Part shown: positions 10,305 through 19,140 of the stretch, one piece after another
Layout of the letters: every line of letters starts with the position of its first letter
Numbering within the stretch: position 1 is the stretch's first letter
Origin: Megamerina dolium
Taxonomy: Eukaryota > Arthropoda > Insecta > Diptera > Megamerinidae
Length of the DNA stretch: 64,000 nucleotides
Assembly: GCA_963854835.1 (NCBI GenBank)
Contig: OY978525.1
Location: 44,927,554-44,991,553 of the forward strand
Direction of reading: 5' to 3'
Made by a program: the position numbers and the translations under genes
Notes under the pieces: model-generated
The model's database searches: none
The model's input: only the letters and a program-made list of their open reading frames with translations
What the model was told of the DNA's origin: nothing

Positions 10305-10335
10305 GTGAACTTTGTTCACGGTTTCCAGAGGAAAC
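10305..10335. repeat. two perfect hairpin units inside the polymerase reading frame
   Basis: 10305-10319 (GTGAAC TTT GTTCAC) and 10321-10335 (GTTTCC AGA GGAAAC) are perfect 6-bp stems with 3-nt loops, 16 nt apart. On the minus strand they read VSSGNREQSS, in frame, between two recognisable polymerase blocks. Confidence 0.88.
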
Positions 10336-10494
10336 ATTTGATTTTCTTACAACACCTTTCTCAATTAATTCTTTTTGAAGAGGAGAACGTGGTGCTGGTG
10401 CGAAATCGTTAAAGATAACATGTAAATTATCTGGTACGTGCATATCAGCTTCTGAAGTGTATTCGATATCACTTCATCGTTATACTTTAAAATA

Positions 10495-10749
10495 TTATTG
10501 ATTAAGGAAATAGCATTTATCTTCTCCAGAGACATCTTTAAAAATATTATTAAAGTTTTTAAGATGATCAATATTAATACGTTTTATATTTCTAGTACTA
10601 CATGATAAACACTTACTACTAGCTTTGATTTTACCATTAATCACTTTATAAGATGGATAATCAAAGCTTCTAATTTTTTTACATTCAACACAATATACAT
10701 TATTAACATCCAATTCATGTTTAACTGCTTTATCTAAAGACGTATTAAT
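10495..10749 (-). pseudogene. VLE-1: small zinc-ribbon-like ORF (DUF5679-like)
   Basis: A minus-strand frame contains YCVECKKIRSF and, about 25 residues on, KCLSCSTRN, giving two CX2C pairs spaced as in a zinc ribbon. This resembles the DUF5679-type domain found in several eukaryotic DNA viruses and virus-like elements. The frame starts at or before the MITE boundary (10750) and stops at 10495. The following polymerase relic is on the same strand in another frame. Function is unknown; the domain identification is by eye. Confidence 0.5.
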
Positions 10750-10750
10750 A

Positions 10751-11258
10751 AGACGGCAGCGTTAATCCGGATTAACGATTTAATTCGAATTAACTCGGAC
10801 ATTAACTGCAGCTAATCCGCATTAACTCTACTAGTTAATTTTCAAAATAAAAGAGGAGGAGGCCAATTTACGATGGGAACACTGTTGAAAATTTTCTATT
10901 GTGAATTTTTCTCAATCCAACTTACAAAACAATAGGTGTGTTCGCTTATAAAAAACTTTCAACAATTGTTAACAATTTTCAACATGAAAAGCGTTGGCGA
11001 ACAAATAAATCCAGCTGCCAATTACGAACTGTGAATGTCAATTTACAAGTTTCTGATAGTTTTCAGTTCATGTAGTTCTTGTAGATTTTCTCATATCGAC
11101 AGTGACAGATGACAGAAATTGATAGTGATAGTAATGTAAGTGAGCAGACCTAATAAAACAGCAATCAGCCGTTTAGGTAATCCGCAATACTGCCGTCTGT
11201 CAGGTTTTTATTTTATTCGGATTAAGTGCGCCGGTAATCCTGAATTAGGCTGCCGTCT
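10751..11258. mobile_element. MITE-like element with terminal inverted repeats, inserted in VLE-1
   Basis: The left end AGACGGCAGC and right end GCTGCCGTCT are exact complements, and similarity continues imperfectly inward for about 24 bp (TTAATCCGGATTA versus TAATTCAGGATTA in the inverted right end). No coding sequence is visible. Just inside the left end are two perfect palindromes: 16 bp at 10761-10776 and 14 bp at 10780-10793. The right terminal motif CTGCCGTCTGTC occurs twice, at 11190-11201 and 11250-11261. I find no clear target duplication. The superfamily is undetermined. Confidence 0.7.
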
Positions 11259-11418
11259 GTCTAGGCTATTAGTGAATTTTTTATTTCTTATGAACGGCTT
11301 TTTGAAATTCTTTGTTTAGTTTTCAAATCTTGAAGAGCATCCCCGCTCGGAAGAACAACTTCTTTACCTCAATATGTTTTTATACTTTATTATTTGTTAT
11401 GAGCAACCCATTTCACTT

Positions 11419-11419
<1 letters not shown>
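11259..11419. other. short anonymous flank ending in the JK-B target duplication
   Basis: AT-rich, no recognisable gene. Its last nine bases TTTCACTTA (11411-11419) are repeated at 16059-16067 on the other side of JK-B, so 11259-11419 and 16068 onward were contiguous before the LINE inserted. Confidence 0.7.
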
Positions 11420-11451
<32 letters not shown>

Positions 11452-11582
11452 GCTTTTTTATTGAATCTTTCTAAAATTACTTAGAAACTAACAATATGTA
11501 ATCAAATCTTACAAACTAAATAAAATTATGTGATATTCCCAACGTTCCATCACAATTTGTTGAGTCACGAGGTATAGCAATT

Positions 11583-14231
11583 TCACAGCATATTCAGTGT
11601 GTCTTTTCTTTTTAATCGACGATGCCCCGTGCTCAGCAACAATTGCCTAGCAAGGGGATTCGGATGACTGTGTAATTTTTGAATGTAGCTTCTGCAAGAC
11701 ATTGCAACTTCCTCAGAAATTGTGGGTACATTTAAATCTCGATGGATGTTAACGTTCCTCATATACCAAGGCGCGTTTACAATAATTCGCAGACACTTGG
11801 ATTGTATCCGCTGCAATTTTTCGATATTTGAAGGAGATGCGGTGCCCCAAAACTGAATACCATAAGTCCAGATTGGCTTCAGGATTGCTTTATATAATAG
11901 CACTTTGTATTCGAGATTCAACTTTGATCTTTTGTGTAACAGCCACCATAACTGATTAATTTTAAGCTTGATCTGAGTTTTCTTTGCCTCTATGTGATTT
12001 TTCCAGGTCAGCCTTCTGTCGAGGTGAATACCCAAGTACTTTGTTGAGGAACATTGTGGAACTGATTGGCCATTAATTTTAAGTGGGGGACATGTATCTG
12101 GCCTTAGCGTGAAGGTTACATGTACGCTCTTTGATTCATTGACTTTTATACGCCATTTTGCTAGCCAGATTTCGAGAGAATCGATATGAGTCTGCAGGAG
12201 TTTAGTAGCTTCTATGGGGTTAGAGCGAGAGCACAATATTGCCGTATCATCTGCAAAGGTCGATATAAATGTATGGTTATTGCTGGGCATATCTGTAGTG
12301 TATAAGAGATACAGTAAGGGGCCCAAAACGCTTCCTTGAGGAACGCCAGCGTGAATATCCAATGGATTTGTTGTGTAATCCTTGTGATGTACGAGAAATT
12401 GTCTTTTCGTGAGGTAGCTACTAAGCAATGAGGAGACATTTGCAGGCAGTAATAGTTTGAGTTTGTAAATAAGGCCATCGTGCCATACTTTATCGAAAGC
12501 TTGAGTGATATCAAGAAAGACAGCTGAGCAATACTTTTTTTCTTCAAAAGTGTTCCTTATCAGAGTTACAATGCGGTGGACTTGTTCTATTGTGCCGTGC
12601 TGTTTTCTAAATCCAAACTGATGTTGAGGAATCAGTTGGTTGAGATTAATAAATGGAGTTATATTCATGACAAGTAGCTTTTCGAATACTTTAGAAAGTA
12701 GAGGCAGGAGGCTGATAGGTCTGTACGATGCAACTTTTGTAGGGTCTTTTCCTGGTTTTGCTATCATAATAATTTTTGAAGTTTTCCAGCATTTGGGGTA
12801 GTGTTTAATACGAAGGATAGCATTGAAAATGTGCATGAGATGAATTACTGAAGCCGGAGGTAGCTCTTTTATCATTTTACCGGTAATTTTATCTGGACCA
12901 GGTGATTTTTTTGGGTTTAAATCTTTATAAATTGCTTTGAATATGTCCTTTTTTTTTATTTTGAGCGTTATTGAGCATGGTTGAGAAGTTAATTTTAGTA
13001 ATGAGGACTGTGAAGAGGGTGGATTGGGTGTAAACACACTTTTTAGGTGGTTTGCAAAAGCCAAACCCTTCTCACAGTTGCTTCTAGCCCAATTACCGTC
13101 ACTCAAACGGATGGGGGAATCAGTGAGAATTGGCCGATTTGAGTTTTTTGCTGATTTCCACAAAGAGTAGTCTGACGCTTCACCAGGTGTTAATTTCGCT
13201 ATGTGCTCTTCTAACTCTTTGTTGTTTTTATTTTTTAAGGCTTGCTTTAACTTTCGAGTGCAGTGCTGTAGCTGTGTTTTCAGATTCGGTGATCTGAATT
13301 CTTGCCATTGTCTTCGGAGTCTTCTTTTCTGTCTTACTAGCAATTCAATATCGGCTGGTGTGTATGGGCTATAGTTTGATTGCTTGCATACCTTTGTGCA
13401 GGTGGCTGAGCTGAGAGCTAATGAGAGCAGCTGGTTGAATTTTTCGAGTGCTGAGTCTACATCGTGTCCATTTCTTAATACAGTACTCAGAGGAAGATGG
13501 GAATTTATATATTTCTTGAATTTTAACCAGTCTATTTTCTTTCTAACGCAATTACCTTGGGGGCTTGGTGATTTTATAGATATTACCGTGGGTGAGTGGT
13601 CAGATGATAGATCATAATTACACTCTGTGGAGATATTTTCCATCTGCAAACCTTTGGCGACTCCAAAGTCTATGAGATCGGGTATTTTCCTCTTGTCCGT
13701 CGGCCAATATGTCGGTTGACCATTTGAAATAACATCGTAGCCGTGGTTAGTGATGATTGAACATAGTCTTCTGCCTTTTGGAGTTATTAAGCGGGAGCCC
13801 CAGTGAGTGTGTTTGGCGTTGAAATCGCCAGCAACCAGGAATTTGCTACCAAGAGTTGAGAAAAATTCTTTATATTGCTGTTCGGTAATACTGTATCTTG
13901 GGGGACAGTATATCGCAGATATTACTAGCTTAGAGATGTATTCTTCCAGACATATAGATGTTGCTTGCAAGTAGACGCTACTGAAATCTTCGAGAACATG
14001 ATGTTTTATTCTGCTTTTTATCAATATGGCAGTTCCTCCGCGTGCCTTACCATGCGGATGATTTGTGGTGTACAGTTTGTAATATGGTATTTGGTAGCAA
14101 TTTTTGTCAGTGAAATGGGTCTCAGATATCATCATTATGTCGATTTGGTTGGATGCAAGGAATTGAATTAGCTCCAAACGGTGCTGGCTTAAGCCGTTGG
14201 CGTTCCAGTGGCATATCTTGAGACAACTCAT
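11583..14231 (-). CDS. Jockey ORF2: endonuclease and reverse transcriptase (882 aa)
   Basis: Cleaves target DNA and reverse-transcribes the LINE RNA at the nick. The N-terminal 220 residues form an APE-type endonuclease (ICHWNANGLSQHRLEL, MISETHF, VAGDFNAKHTHWGS, DLSSDHSPTVI). The RT domain follows from about residue 400 with KKSPGPDKITGKMI, SYRPISLLPLLSKVFEKLL, QFGFRKQHGTIEQVH, FLDITQAFDKVWHDG and an intact TFADDTAILCS catalytic block. No RNase H is present, as usual for Jockey. The start codon overlaps the ORF1 stop as ATGA (14228-14231), suggesting translation by termination-reinitiation. The frame is uninterrupted. Confidence 0.95.
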   Translation of the reverse strand: MSCLKICHWNANGLSQHRLELIQFLASNQIDIMMISETHFTDKNCYQIPYYKLYTTNHPHGKARGGTAILIKSRIKHHVLEDFSSVYLQATSICLEEYISKLVISAIYCPPRYSITEQQYKEFFSTLGSKFLVAGDFNAKHTHWGSRLITPKGRRLCSIITNHGYDVISNGQPTYWPTDKRKIPDLIDFGVAKGLQMENISTECNYDLSSDHSPTVISIKSPSPQGNCVRKKIDWLKFKKYINSHLPLSTVLRNGHDVDSALEKFNQLLSLALSSATCTKVCKQSNYSPYTPADIELLVRQKRRLRRQWQEFRSPNLKTQLQHCTRKLKQALKNKNNKELEEHIAKLTPGEASDYSLWKSAKNSNRPILTDSPIRLSDGNWARSNCEKGLAFANHLKSVFTPNPPSSQSSLLKLTSQPCSITLKIKKKDIFKAIYKDLNPKKSPGPDKITGKMIKELPPASVIHLMHIFNAILRIKHYPKCWKTSKIIMIAKPGKDPTKVASYRPISLLPLLSKVFEKLLVMNITPFINLNQLIPQHQFGFRKQHGTIEQVHRIVTLIRNTFEEKKYCSAVFLDITQAFDKVWHDGLIYKLKLLLPANVSSLLSSYLTKRQFLVHHKDYTTNPLDIHAGVPQGSVLGPLLYLLYTTDMPSNNHTFISTFADDTAILCSRSNPIEATKLLQTHIDSLEIWLAKWRIKVNESKSVHVTFTLRPDTCPPLKINGQSVPQCSSTKYLGIHLDRRLTWKNHIEAKKTQIKLKINQLWWLLHKRSKLNLEYKVLLYKAILKPIWTYGIQFWGTASPSNIEKLQRIQSKCLRIIVNAPWYMRNVNIHRDLNVPTISEEVAMSCRSYIQKLHSHPNPLARQLLLSTGHRRLKRKDTLNML

Positions 14232-15850
14232 GGTCTGGATAGCAATGTTTGGAGTAACATCGATTGATTTTTCATCATTTCTTGCATCATTGTTTGCATT
14301 GAGTTCATGAATTGGTTCATATTCTGAATTAATGTTTGAAGCAAATGTTCAAGGGTACTTGGCTGTTGGGTGGGCAGTGAGTGTTTCTGCTCATTATTTA
14401 CATTGCTTTGTTGGTGTGTGTTTTGTTTTAACACGCTAGCGTATGAATTGGTTTGATTCTTGTTTGGGATTGCAGAGAAGAATTGTGTTGCATCAATATT
14501 TTGTCTCTTACTTGAGTTGGCTATCTGAGTTTGCTCAACTGGTTTTAGAGGTTGATTGCTAGCGGAGAAATTTAGCTTTAGGGTTGTATATACTGGGCAA
14601 CCTCTATAATTTGCGGTGTGATTACCTCCACAATTGCTGCATTTTTTCATGCTAGCATCGCCTTTAGATTTTGGGCATATGTTTGATTTATGGAGATCTC
14701 CACAAATCACACAAACAGCTGGCAGGGTACAATATGTCTTAGTATGTCCATATTCTTGGCAGTTACTGCACTGAGGAGGTCCAGTTCTCTTATGGGGTTC
14801 TTCGATTGTGATTTTGCGATGCAATAAATATCGAATTTTATATATGGGGTGTACTTCACCTTTTTTCAGGGGTTTTGTTTCAGGCTGAAGCTCAATACGA
14901 TATAACGGTTGAGGTATATTGCTCTTGTTGAGAATGTTGAATACTGTTTTGGCTTGAAACCCTTCTTCCTGAAGGGCAAGTTTGATTTCGTTAATGTCAA
15001 CGTTGGGTTCGACGCCTTTGAGTACAACGATTAAGCCCTTACTACTTTTTAGCTGATATGTGTAGTAATTCTTTTTTACAGCATCAAATTCCGCAATTAC
15101 TTTGCGATAATGAGTTTCGCTGTAGATTTGCACTTTCGTTTCCTCAATTTGGCCTTTGCGAATAGGAACAACGTGGAAATTCTTTGGTCCTATAAGACTT
15201 GTAATTCTAGAAATCAACTTATCTGAGTTGCGTTCTCTTAAGAAAATGGGTGGGGGTTTGAAATTTTTCCTGGAGATAATAATTTCGTCACTTTCATCAC
15301 CTGAAAGCAAAGCGTATCTATTTTCCGCGCTAATAGGGGCAGTGTTCTGCTTTTGAATTTTTGTTGAATTCATTTGTTTTGAATTTTGTGGACTTCTTTT
15401 GCGCTTTACTACAGTAATGTAGCGATCGATTCCAGTTTGAACAGCAACTGGTTCTTTATTAGTCATCGCACTAGTTGCTTTAACTACTGGGTCATGCACT
15501 TCAGTAGAAAGGCCGTTATTTGTTTGCTTTGATGTTGTAGCTGTTGGTGTTACAGCAGGAGAAGCGCATTGTACACTCCACGGTATAGAGGGAGATAGTA
15601 TATCACGAGAGAACAAACTATTTTTTTTGTCTGTATTTATTGTTGTTGCAAATTTTGATGTATTGTTAGAGTGAGGAATATGTACAGACAAAAGATTAAC
15701 ACTGTTACTTTCACTTGTGCAGTGTGTATCAACTGTTTTTTTTGATAATGCACTAATCGGGGGGGTTTGCGCGGGTGATTGCAAATTATTGTTTACACAC
15801 ACATTAACAGGCGATTGCCGTTGCCGGGGAGGAGAGCGCTGAACACTCAT
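14228..15850 (-). CDS. Jockey ORF1: Gag-like nucleic-acid-binding protein (540 aa)
   Basis: Packages LINE RNA into ribonucleoprotein. The N-terminal 150 residues are low complexity (S/T/N/P-rich). The middle (about 195-340) resembles the ORF1 RNA-binding fold region. Three zinc knuckles follow at about residues 360-425: CSNCQEYGHTKTYC, CVICGDLHKSNIC and CSNCGGNHTANYRGC. The tail is Q/N/M-rich and probably coiled. The start chosen is the first ATG after the A-rich leader (MSVQRS), conserved in JK-C as MSVRHS. Confidence 0.92.
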   Translation of the reverse strand: MSVQRSPPRQRQSPVNVCVNNNLQSPAQTPPISALSKKTVDTHCTSESNSVNLLSVHIPHSNNTSKFATTINTDKKNSLFSRDILSPSIPWSVQCASPAVTPTATTSKQTNNGLSTEVHDPVVKATSAMTNKEPVAVQTGIDRYITVVKRKRSPQNSKQMNSTKIQKQNTAPISAENRYALLSGDESDEIIISRKNFKPPPIFLRERNSDKLISRITSLIGPKNFHVVPIRKGQIEETKVQIYSETHYRKVIAEFDAVKKNYYTYQLKSSKGLIVVLKGVEPNVDINEIKLALQEEGFQAKTVFNILNKSNIPQPLYRIELQPETKPLKKGEVHPIYKIRYLLHRKITIEEPHKRTGPPQCSNCQEYGHTKTYCTLPAVCVICGDLHKSNICPKSKGDASMKKCSNCGGNHTANYRGCPVYTTLKLNFSASNQPLKPVEQTQIANSSKRQNIDATQFFSAIPNKNQTNSYASVLKQNTHQQSNVNNEQKHSLPTQQPSTLEHLLQTLIQNMNQFMNSMQTMMQEMMKNQSMLLQTLLSRP

Positions 15851-16067
15851 ATTATAAACAAATTGTTTGCAAACGATATTATTTTATTTTTTTTTTTTTT
15901 TTCTAAAAAAAAAAAAAAAAAAACAAATCACCGAAATAACTCCTTGAGTTTCTTAGCGTCTTTTCGCAAAATATTAAATTTTTTTTTTTTTTATACCGAA
16001 AACAATAACTTTTCCGACTCTATCAAACACGTCCACTCTTATTGGTGACTTTCACGACTTTCACTTA

Positions 16068-16746
16068 TTGCGTTAAAAATATTTTCAAACAAGTTCAATT
16101 GAACCGCGAGTTCTCCGGTAGGTTTCGAGGCCGTCATATGCCAATCCTTCCAGTTCCGCCATTACTCTGGATTTGTCGTCAACGTGAGGAGTGTCACATA
16201 TTGCTGAACATTACGCCTGAGAAAAATGAAGAAGATTGTATTATATCGTATAAGCATTTTTCCTTAAGGTTAATAATACTTCGTATTTTATTCCCCATAG
16301 TATCTACATTTTGAATTGTTCTAAACTTTACAAATTAAGCATAATTTAAACTTTTTCCTTATAATTTTTTCTTCCTGAGAGAAGGGAGGGATGTTGCGAG
16401 CCAAAATATGAAATATGCACATATGCATATTATTCCTCCCGACATATTTCCCGAAACTGTAAACTACATATTTGTCCATACAGATACCAACATTGCTCGA
16501 AGTTGTGATATACACAATCCATACTAATATTACTTACAATTGTGGAATGCCAGAACATTGAGCCAACTGAGTTGCAGTTGGGTGTGAAAAGCTGACAAAA
16601 CACTTTCCCACACAATTCGCAGTTCCGCACTTACGTAAGCATACATGTTTAGACATTCCATAATAACTAAACTCACGTGGACTACTCATGTGTGTGAATA
16701 TCAAAAAGTTGCTTTGTCACATAATGGGTACATACATACGCACCTG
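16068..16746. other. anonymous sequence, no gene recognised
   Basis: Moderately AT-rich with short unrelated frames only. A purine-rich run at about 16374-16389 followed by TGTTGCGAG looks like a polypurine tract and LTR start, but no matching LTR end, second LTR or coding domain supports this. Confidence 0.5.
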
Positions 16747-16856
16747 TGGAGTGCATCGATCGTGCACATACGTACACACATACATACATACATACGCTCA
16801 TGTGGAGTGCATTGATCGTGTACATACGTACACACATACATGCACACTCATATGGT
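16747..16856. repeat. 56-bp tandem repeat with CATA-rich microsatellite
   Basis: A unit beginning GTGGAGTGCATCGATCGTG at 16747 recurs at 16803 with few changes, and a shorter third partial unit starts near 16852. Each unit contains a (CATA)n-like stretch. It directly precedes the R1-type fragment. Confidence 0.7.
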
Positions 16857-18260
16857 GTGATTGATTTGGCTTCCGCAGAGAGAAGTCTACAATAGATGCG
16901 GTGCAAATGGTAATAAATATAGGTCGTGAAGCTACTAGTGGAATAAGGTGGAGGCGGGGTGATGAAAAATACTGCGCAGTAGTAACCCTGGACGTCAAGA
17001 ACGCCTTCAATACAGCAAGGTGGCCGCAGATCATACAGGTTCTGGAAAATGTTAGCACCCCAAAGTACCTAACGCGGATAATCGCCAGCTACTTCAACAA
17101 GAGAGTACTGCTATACGATACTGATGTGGGCCTGAAACAGTATAAGGTTTCACGTGGCACTCCACAAGGCTCAGTACTTGGCCCGACATTATGGAACGCT
17201 ATGTACAATGACATCCTGAAGATAAGTATTCCAGCAGCAACCAAGTTCATTGTCTATGCAAATGATATCGCACTGGTTGTAATAGAGAAGACAATACCTA
17301 AAGTGCAGGAATTATGCCATGACGCAATAAACATTAACATGAGGTGGTTACATAGCTCTGGATTACAACTAGCGGCCGAAAAAACAGAAGCGGTACTCCT
17401 GACCATACGGAATGTACGCGAGGTTTTCACCTTCAATTGACACACGCCTATCTTTTAAGGAACACCGTGTCGCGGTTAGCGATAAAGCTGCAAAGGTGCA
17501 TAATGCTTTGTCGCGCATAATGTCGAATATAGGCGGACCCAGTTTTAGTAATAGGAAAGTGCTGGCAAAGGTGACAAGCTCTATCATGCTGTATGCAGCT
17601 CCAGTTTAGGCTGACGCAACACAGAAAGCTACATACATGTCTGGCATCAGATCTGCATACTGTTTGAGCGCACTGCGGGAGGCTAGCGCTTTTCGCACCG
17701 TGGCAAACGATGCAATCGTGGTCATTGCGTCAATACTACCTATTGACATATTGCCACGCAAATTGCAGCGAATTCACTCATCGGCCAGAAATACATCAAA
17801 AGAGGAAGAGAGGCGACGTAGTCTCTTGGAGTGGCAACAGAGGTAGGAACAATCCGTGAAAGGTAGATGGACATACAGGTTGATACCAAACGTATAAGTT
17901 TGGTTTAACAGAAGACATGGTGAAATATATTTCTATCAAACCCAGTTGATAAGCGGACATGGATGTTTTAAGTACTATCTACACCGTTTTAAACACGAGG
18001 AAGACCCTTTCTGCTCTGAATGTCTTGGTGAAATTGAAAATGCGGAACACGTCCTTTTCAGCTGTCCTCGCTTTGGAAATGAGAGGCAAGCTATGAAGGA
18101 AGCATTTGGAGCATTTACCGAATTACGAGGTCTTCCTGATGAAATACTTAGCGGTCGTTTCAGGAGGAACCTTCCGTCCGGACGAAAAGTGGTTTTAGTG
18201 GGTTAAAGTCTCGCACTGATATAGGCTTTCGATACTTTCCTCCTCGTTAAAAAAAAAACA
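16857..18260 (+). pseudogene. R1-type LINE fragment (RT to C-terminus and A-rich tail)
   Basis: The fragment starts at an FGFRREKSTIDAV block and continues with VVTLDVKNAFNTARW, SRGTPQGSVLGPTLWNAMY and the catalytic block IVYANDIALVV, in which the first aspartate of YADD is asparagine. The C-terminal zinc motif CSECLGEIENAEHVLFSC lies near 18013-18063. The coding sequence is split among at least four frames (16901-17440, 17412-17609, 17637-17846, 17946-18206). A run of A at 18249-18258 is the probable 3' tail, directly abutting the SG LTR. Confidence 0.85.
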
Positions 18261-18667
18261 TGTGGTATGAATATTTTATTGTAAGTTATATGTTGGTATG
18301 TGGGTAGATTGATATGTGGCTAGTATTAGGAAAATGATATATAAGCAGCCAGCTTACTGAAGGCAGTCGCTTTTTCAGTTGTGAGTCTTGTACCGAGTTG
18401 TGAAGTGCTAGCGTGTAAGAAATTGTAAAATACTGCGATCCTTACGAGGCCCTCCAGTATTAGTGTAAAAGTGTAAAATTAGAAGTAATACCAGGAATCG
18501 CAAGTATCGTATAATTGATAAAGTCTAATTGTTTTATTTCAGCTAACTAGTGTGATCGTCTCGAAGGATATTTAGGAGCTTAGGTCTTGGTGTGATTTTT
18601 GTGTGTTACGACCTTGAGTCTAGCTGTTAGGTATTTAGTGAGTGTTGTGGAAAAATATAATACAACA
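18261..18667 (+). repeat. 5' LTR of SG (407 bp)
   Basis: Begins TGTGGTATGA and ends ATACAACA, with a TATATAAG box near 18340. Its first 90 bp recur, diverged, at 32184-32273. Confidence 0.85.
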
Positions 18668-18669
18668 TT

Positions 18670-18687
18670 TGGCGCAGCCGGTAGGAT
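18670..18687 (+). other. primer-binding site, tRNA-Ser type
   Basis: TGGCGCAGCCGGTAGGAT lies 2 nt after the LTR. It matches the tRNA-Ser-complementary site used by the 17.6/297 group apart from one base (CAGCC where those elements usually have CAGTC, from memory). Confidence 0.8.
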
Positions 18688-19106
18688 TCTTGTATATACA
18701 AGGTGTTTTACGTTCAACGTTTAACGCTGTATAGGATCTAATTATAGTGTGTGTTTGACCAAAAGTCAAATGGACACTAAAACCTATGGATCATTAGCAA
18801 TTGAGCTAGACCAATATCCGAGTCAATCGACTTCGTGTGGAGCTTGATTAAGCAACACAGCACATACGAGCAATTCCAGCTCATAAAATCGAAGGTACAT
18901 CATGGAAAGGTACTAAATCCAATCCAGGAATTAGACGCCACATTATACAAGTTAAACGATCTATTGAAAAGCCAGGCTGAAACAGCCTTAAAACAAAAAG
19001 ACGATTTAGAGGCAGCAGAGATACAAATTAGGGCTCTGCGAACTCAGATCGTAAAACAAGTATCAGAGACGACTGCTTTAAGAGAAAAAAACATGTTCTA
19101 TTGCAT

Positions 19107-19140
19107 GTTCCACCATGGAGGTAAACCTCCATGGTAGAAC
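19107..19140. repeat. 16-bp inverted repeat at the LOA 5' junction
   Basis: Arms 19107-19122 (GTTCCACCATGGAGGT) and 19125-19140 are reverse complements with one mismatch, separated by AA. The left arm begins immediately after the target duplication. Confidence 0.92.

Larger units (their letters stand above)
9413..10443 (-). pseudogene. polB: VLE-1: family-B DNA polymerase relic (protein-primed, Polinton/adintovirus type)
   Basis: Reading right to left, 10171-10443 encodes a stretch with KKNYVIDIRLLKEYL and GVILTKVHRG. Broken frames at 9810-10170 include RTYQFRKVIDENTF and IKLNKPIF. The frame 9413-9808 (open upstream through a REFCGLRSKMYSF segment) ends with LSPYDDKFYF and LSWGHLKIK. This order and these blocks match the palm-to-C-terminus part of polymerases from Polinton-like and adintovirus-like elements as I know them. 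Frameshifts lie at several points, and the exonuclease domain and the 5' half are missing. Hairpin units at 9422-9452, 9520-9550 and 10305-10335 are in frame with the polymerase reading frames. Family B assignment is good; the precise virus group is inference. Confidence 0.72.
11420..16058 (-). mobile_element. JK-B: full-length Jockey LINE with target-site duplication
   Basis: Minus-strand LINE of about 4.64 kb, bounded by TTTCACTTA at 11411-11419 and 16059-16067. It has a 27-nt poly(A) tail (plus-strand T run 11420-11446), a 3' UTR, two intact overlapping ORFs and an A-rich 5' leader. Intact ORFs, an uninterrupted tail and an exact duplication indicate a recent insertion, unlike its neighbours. 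JK-A and JK-C are older relatives. Confidence 0.93.

Noticed and set aside
13384..14171. Antisense ORFs over JK-B, the RTE copies and the LG integrases
   Set aside because: They are shadows of well-supported coding frames on the opposite strand and recur identically wherever the element recurs.
16374..16400. Polypurine tract and start of another LTR (TGTTGCGAG)
   Set aside because: No partner LTR, primer site or coding domain is visible on either side; similarity is too short.
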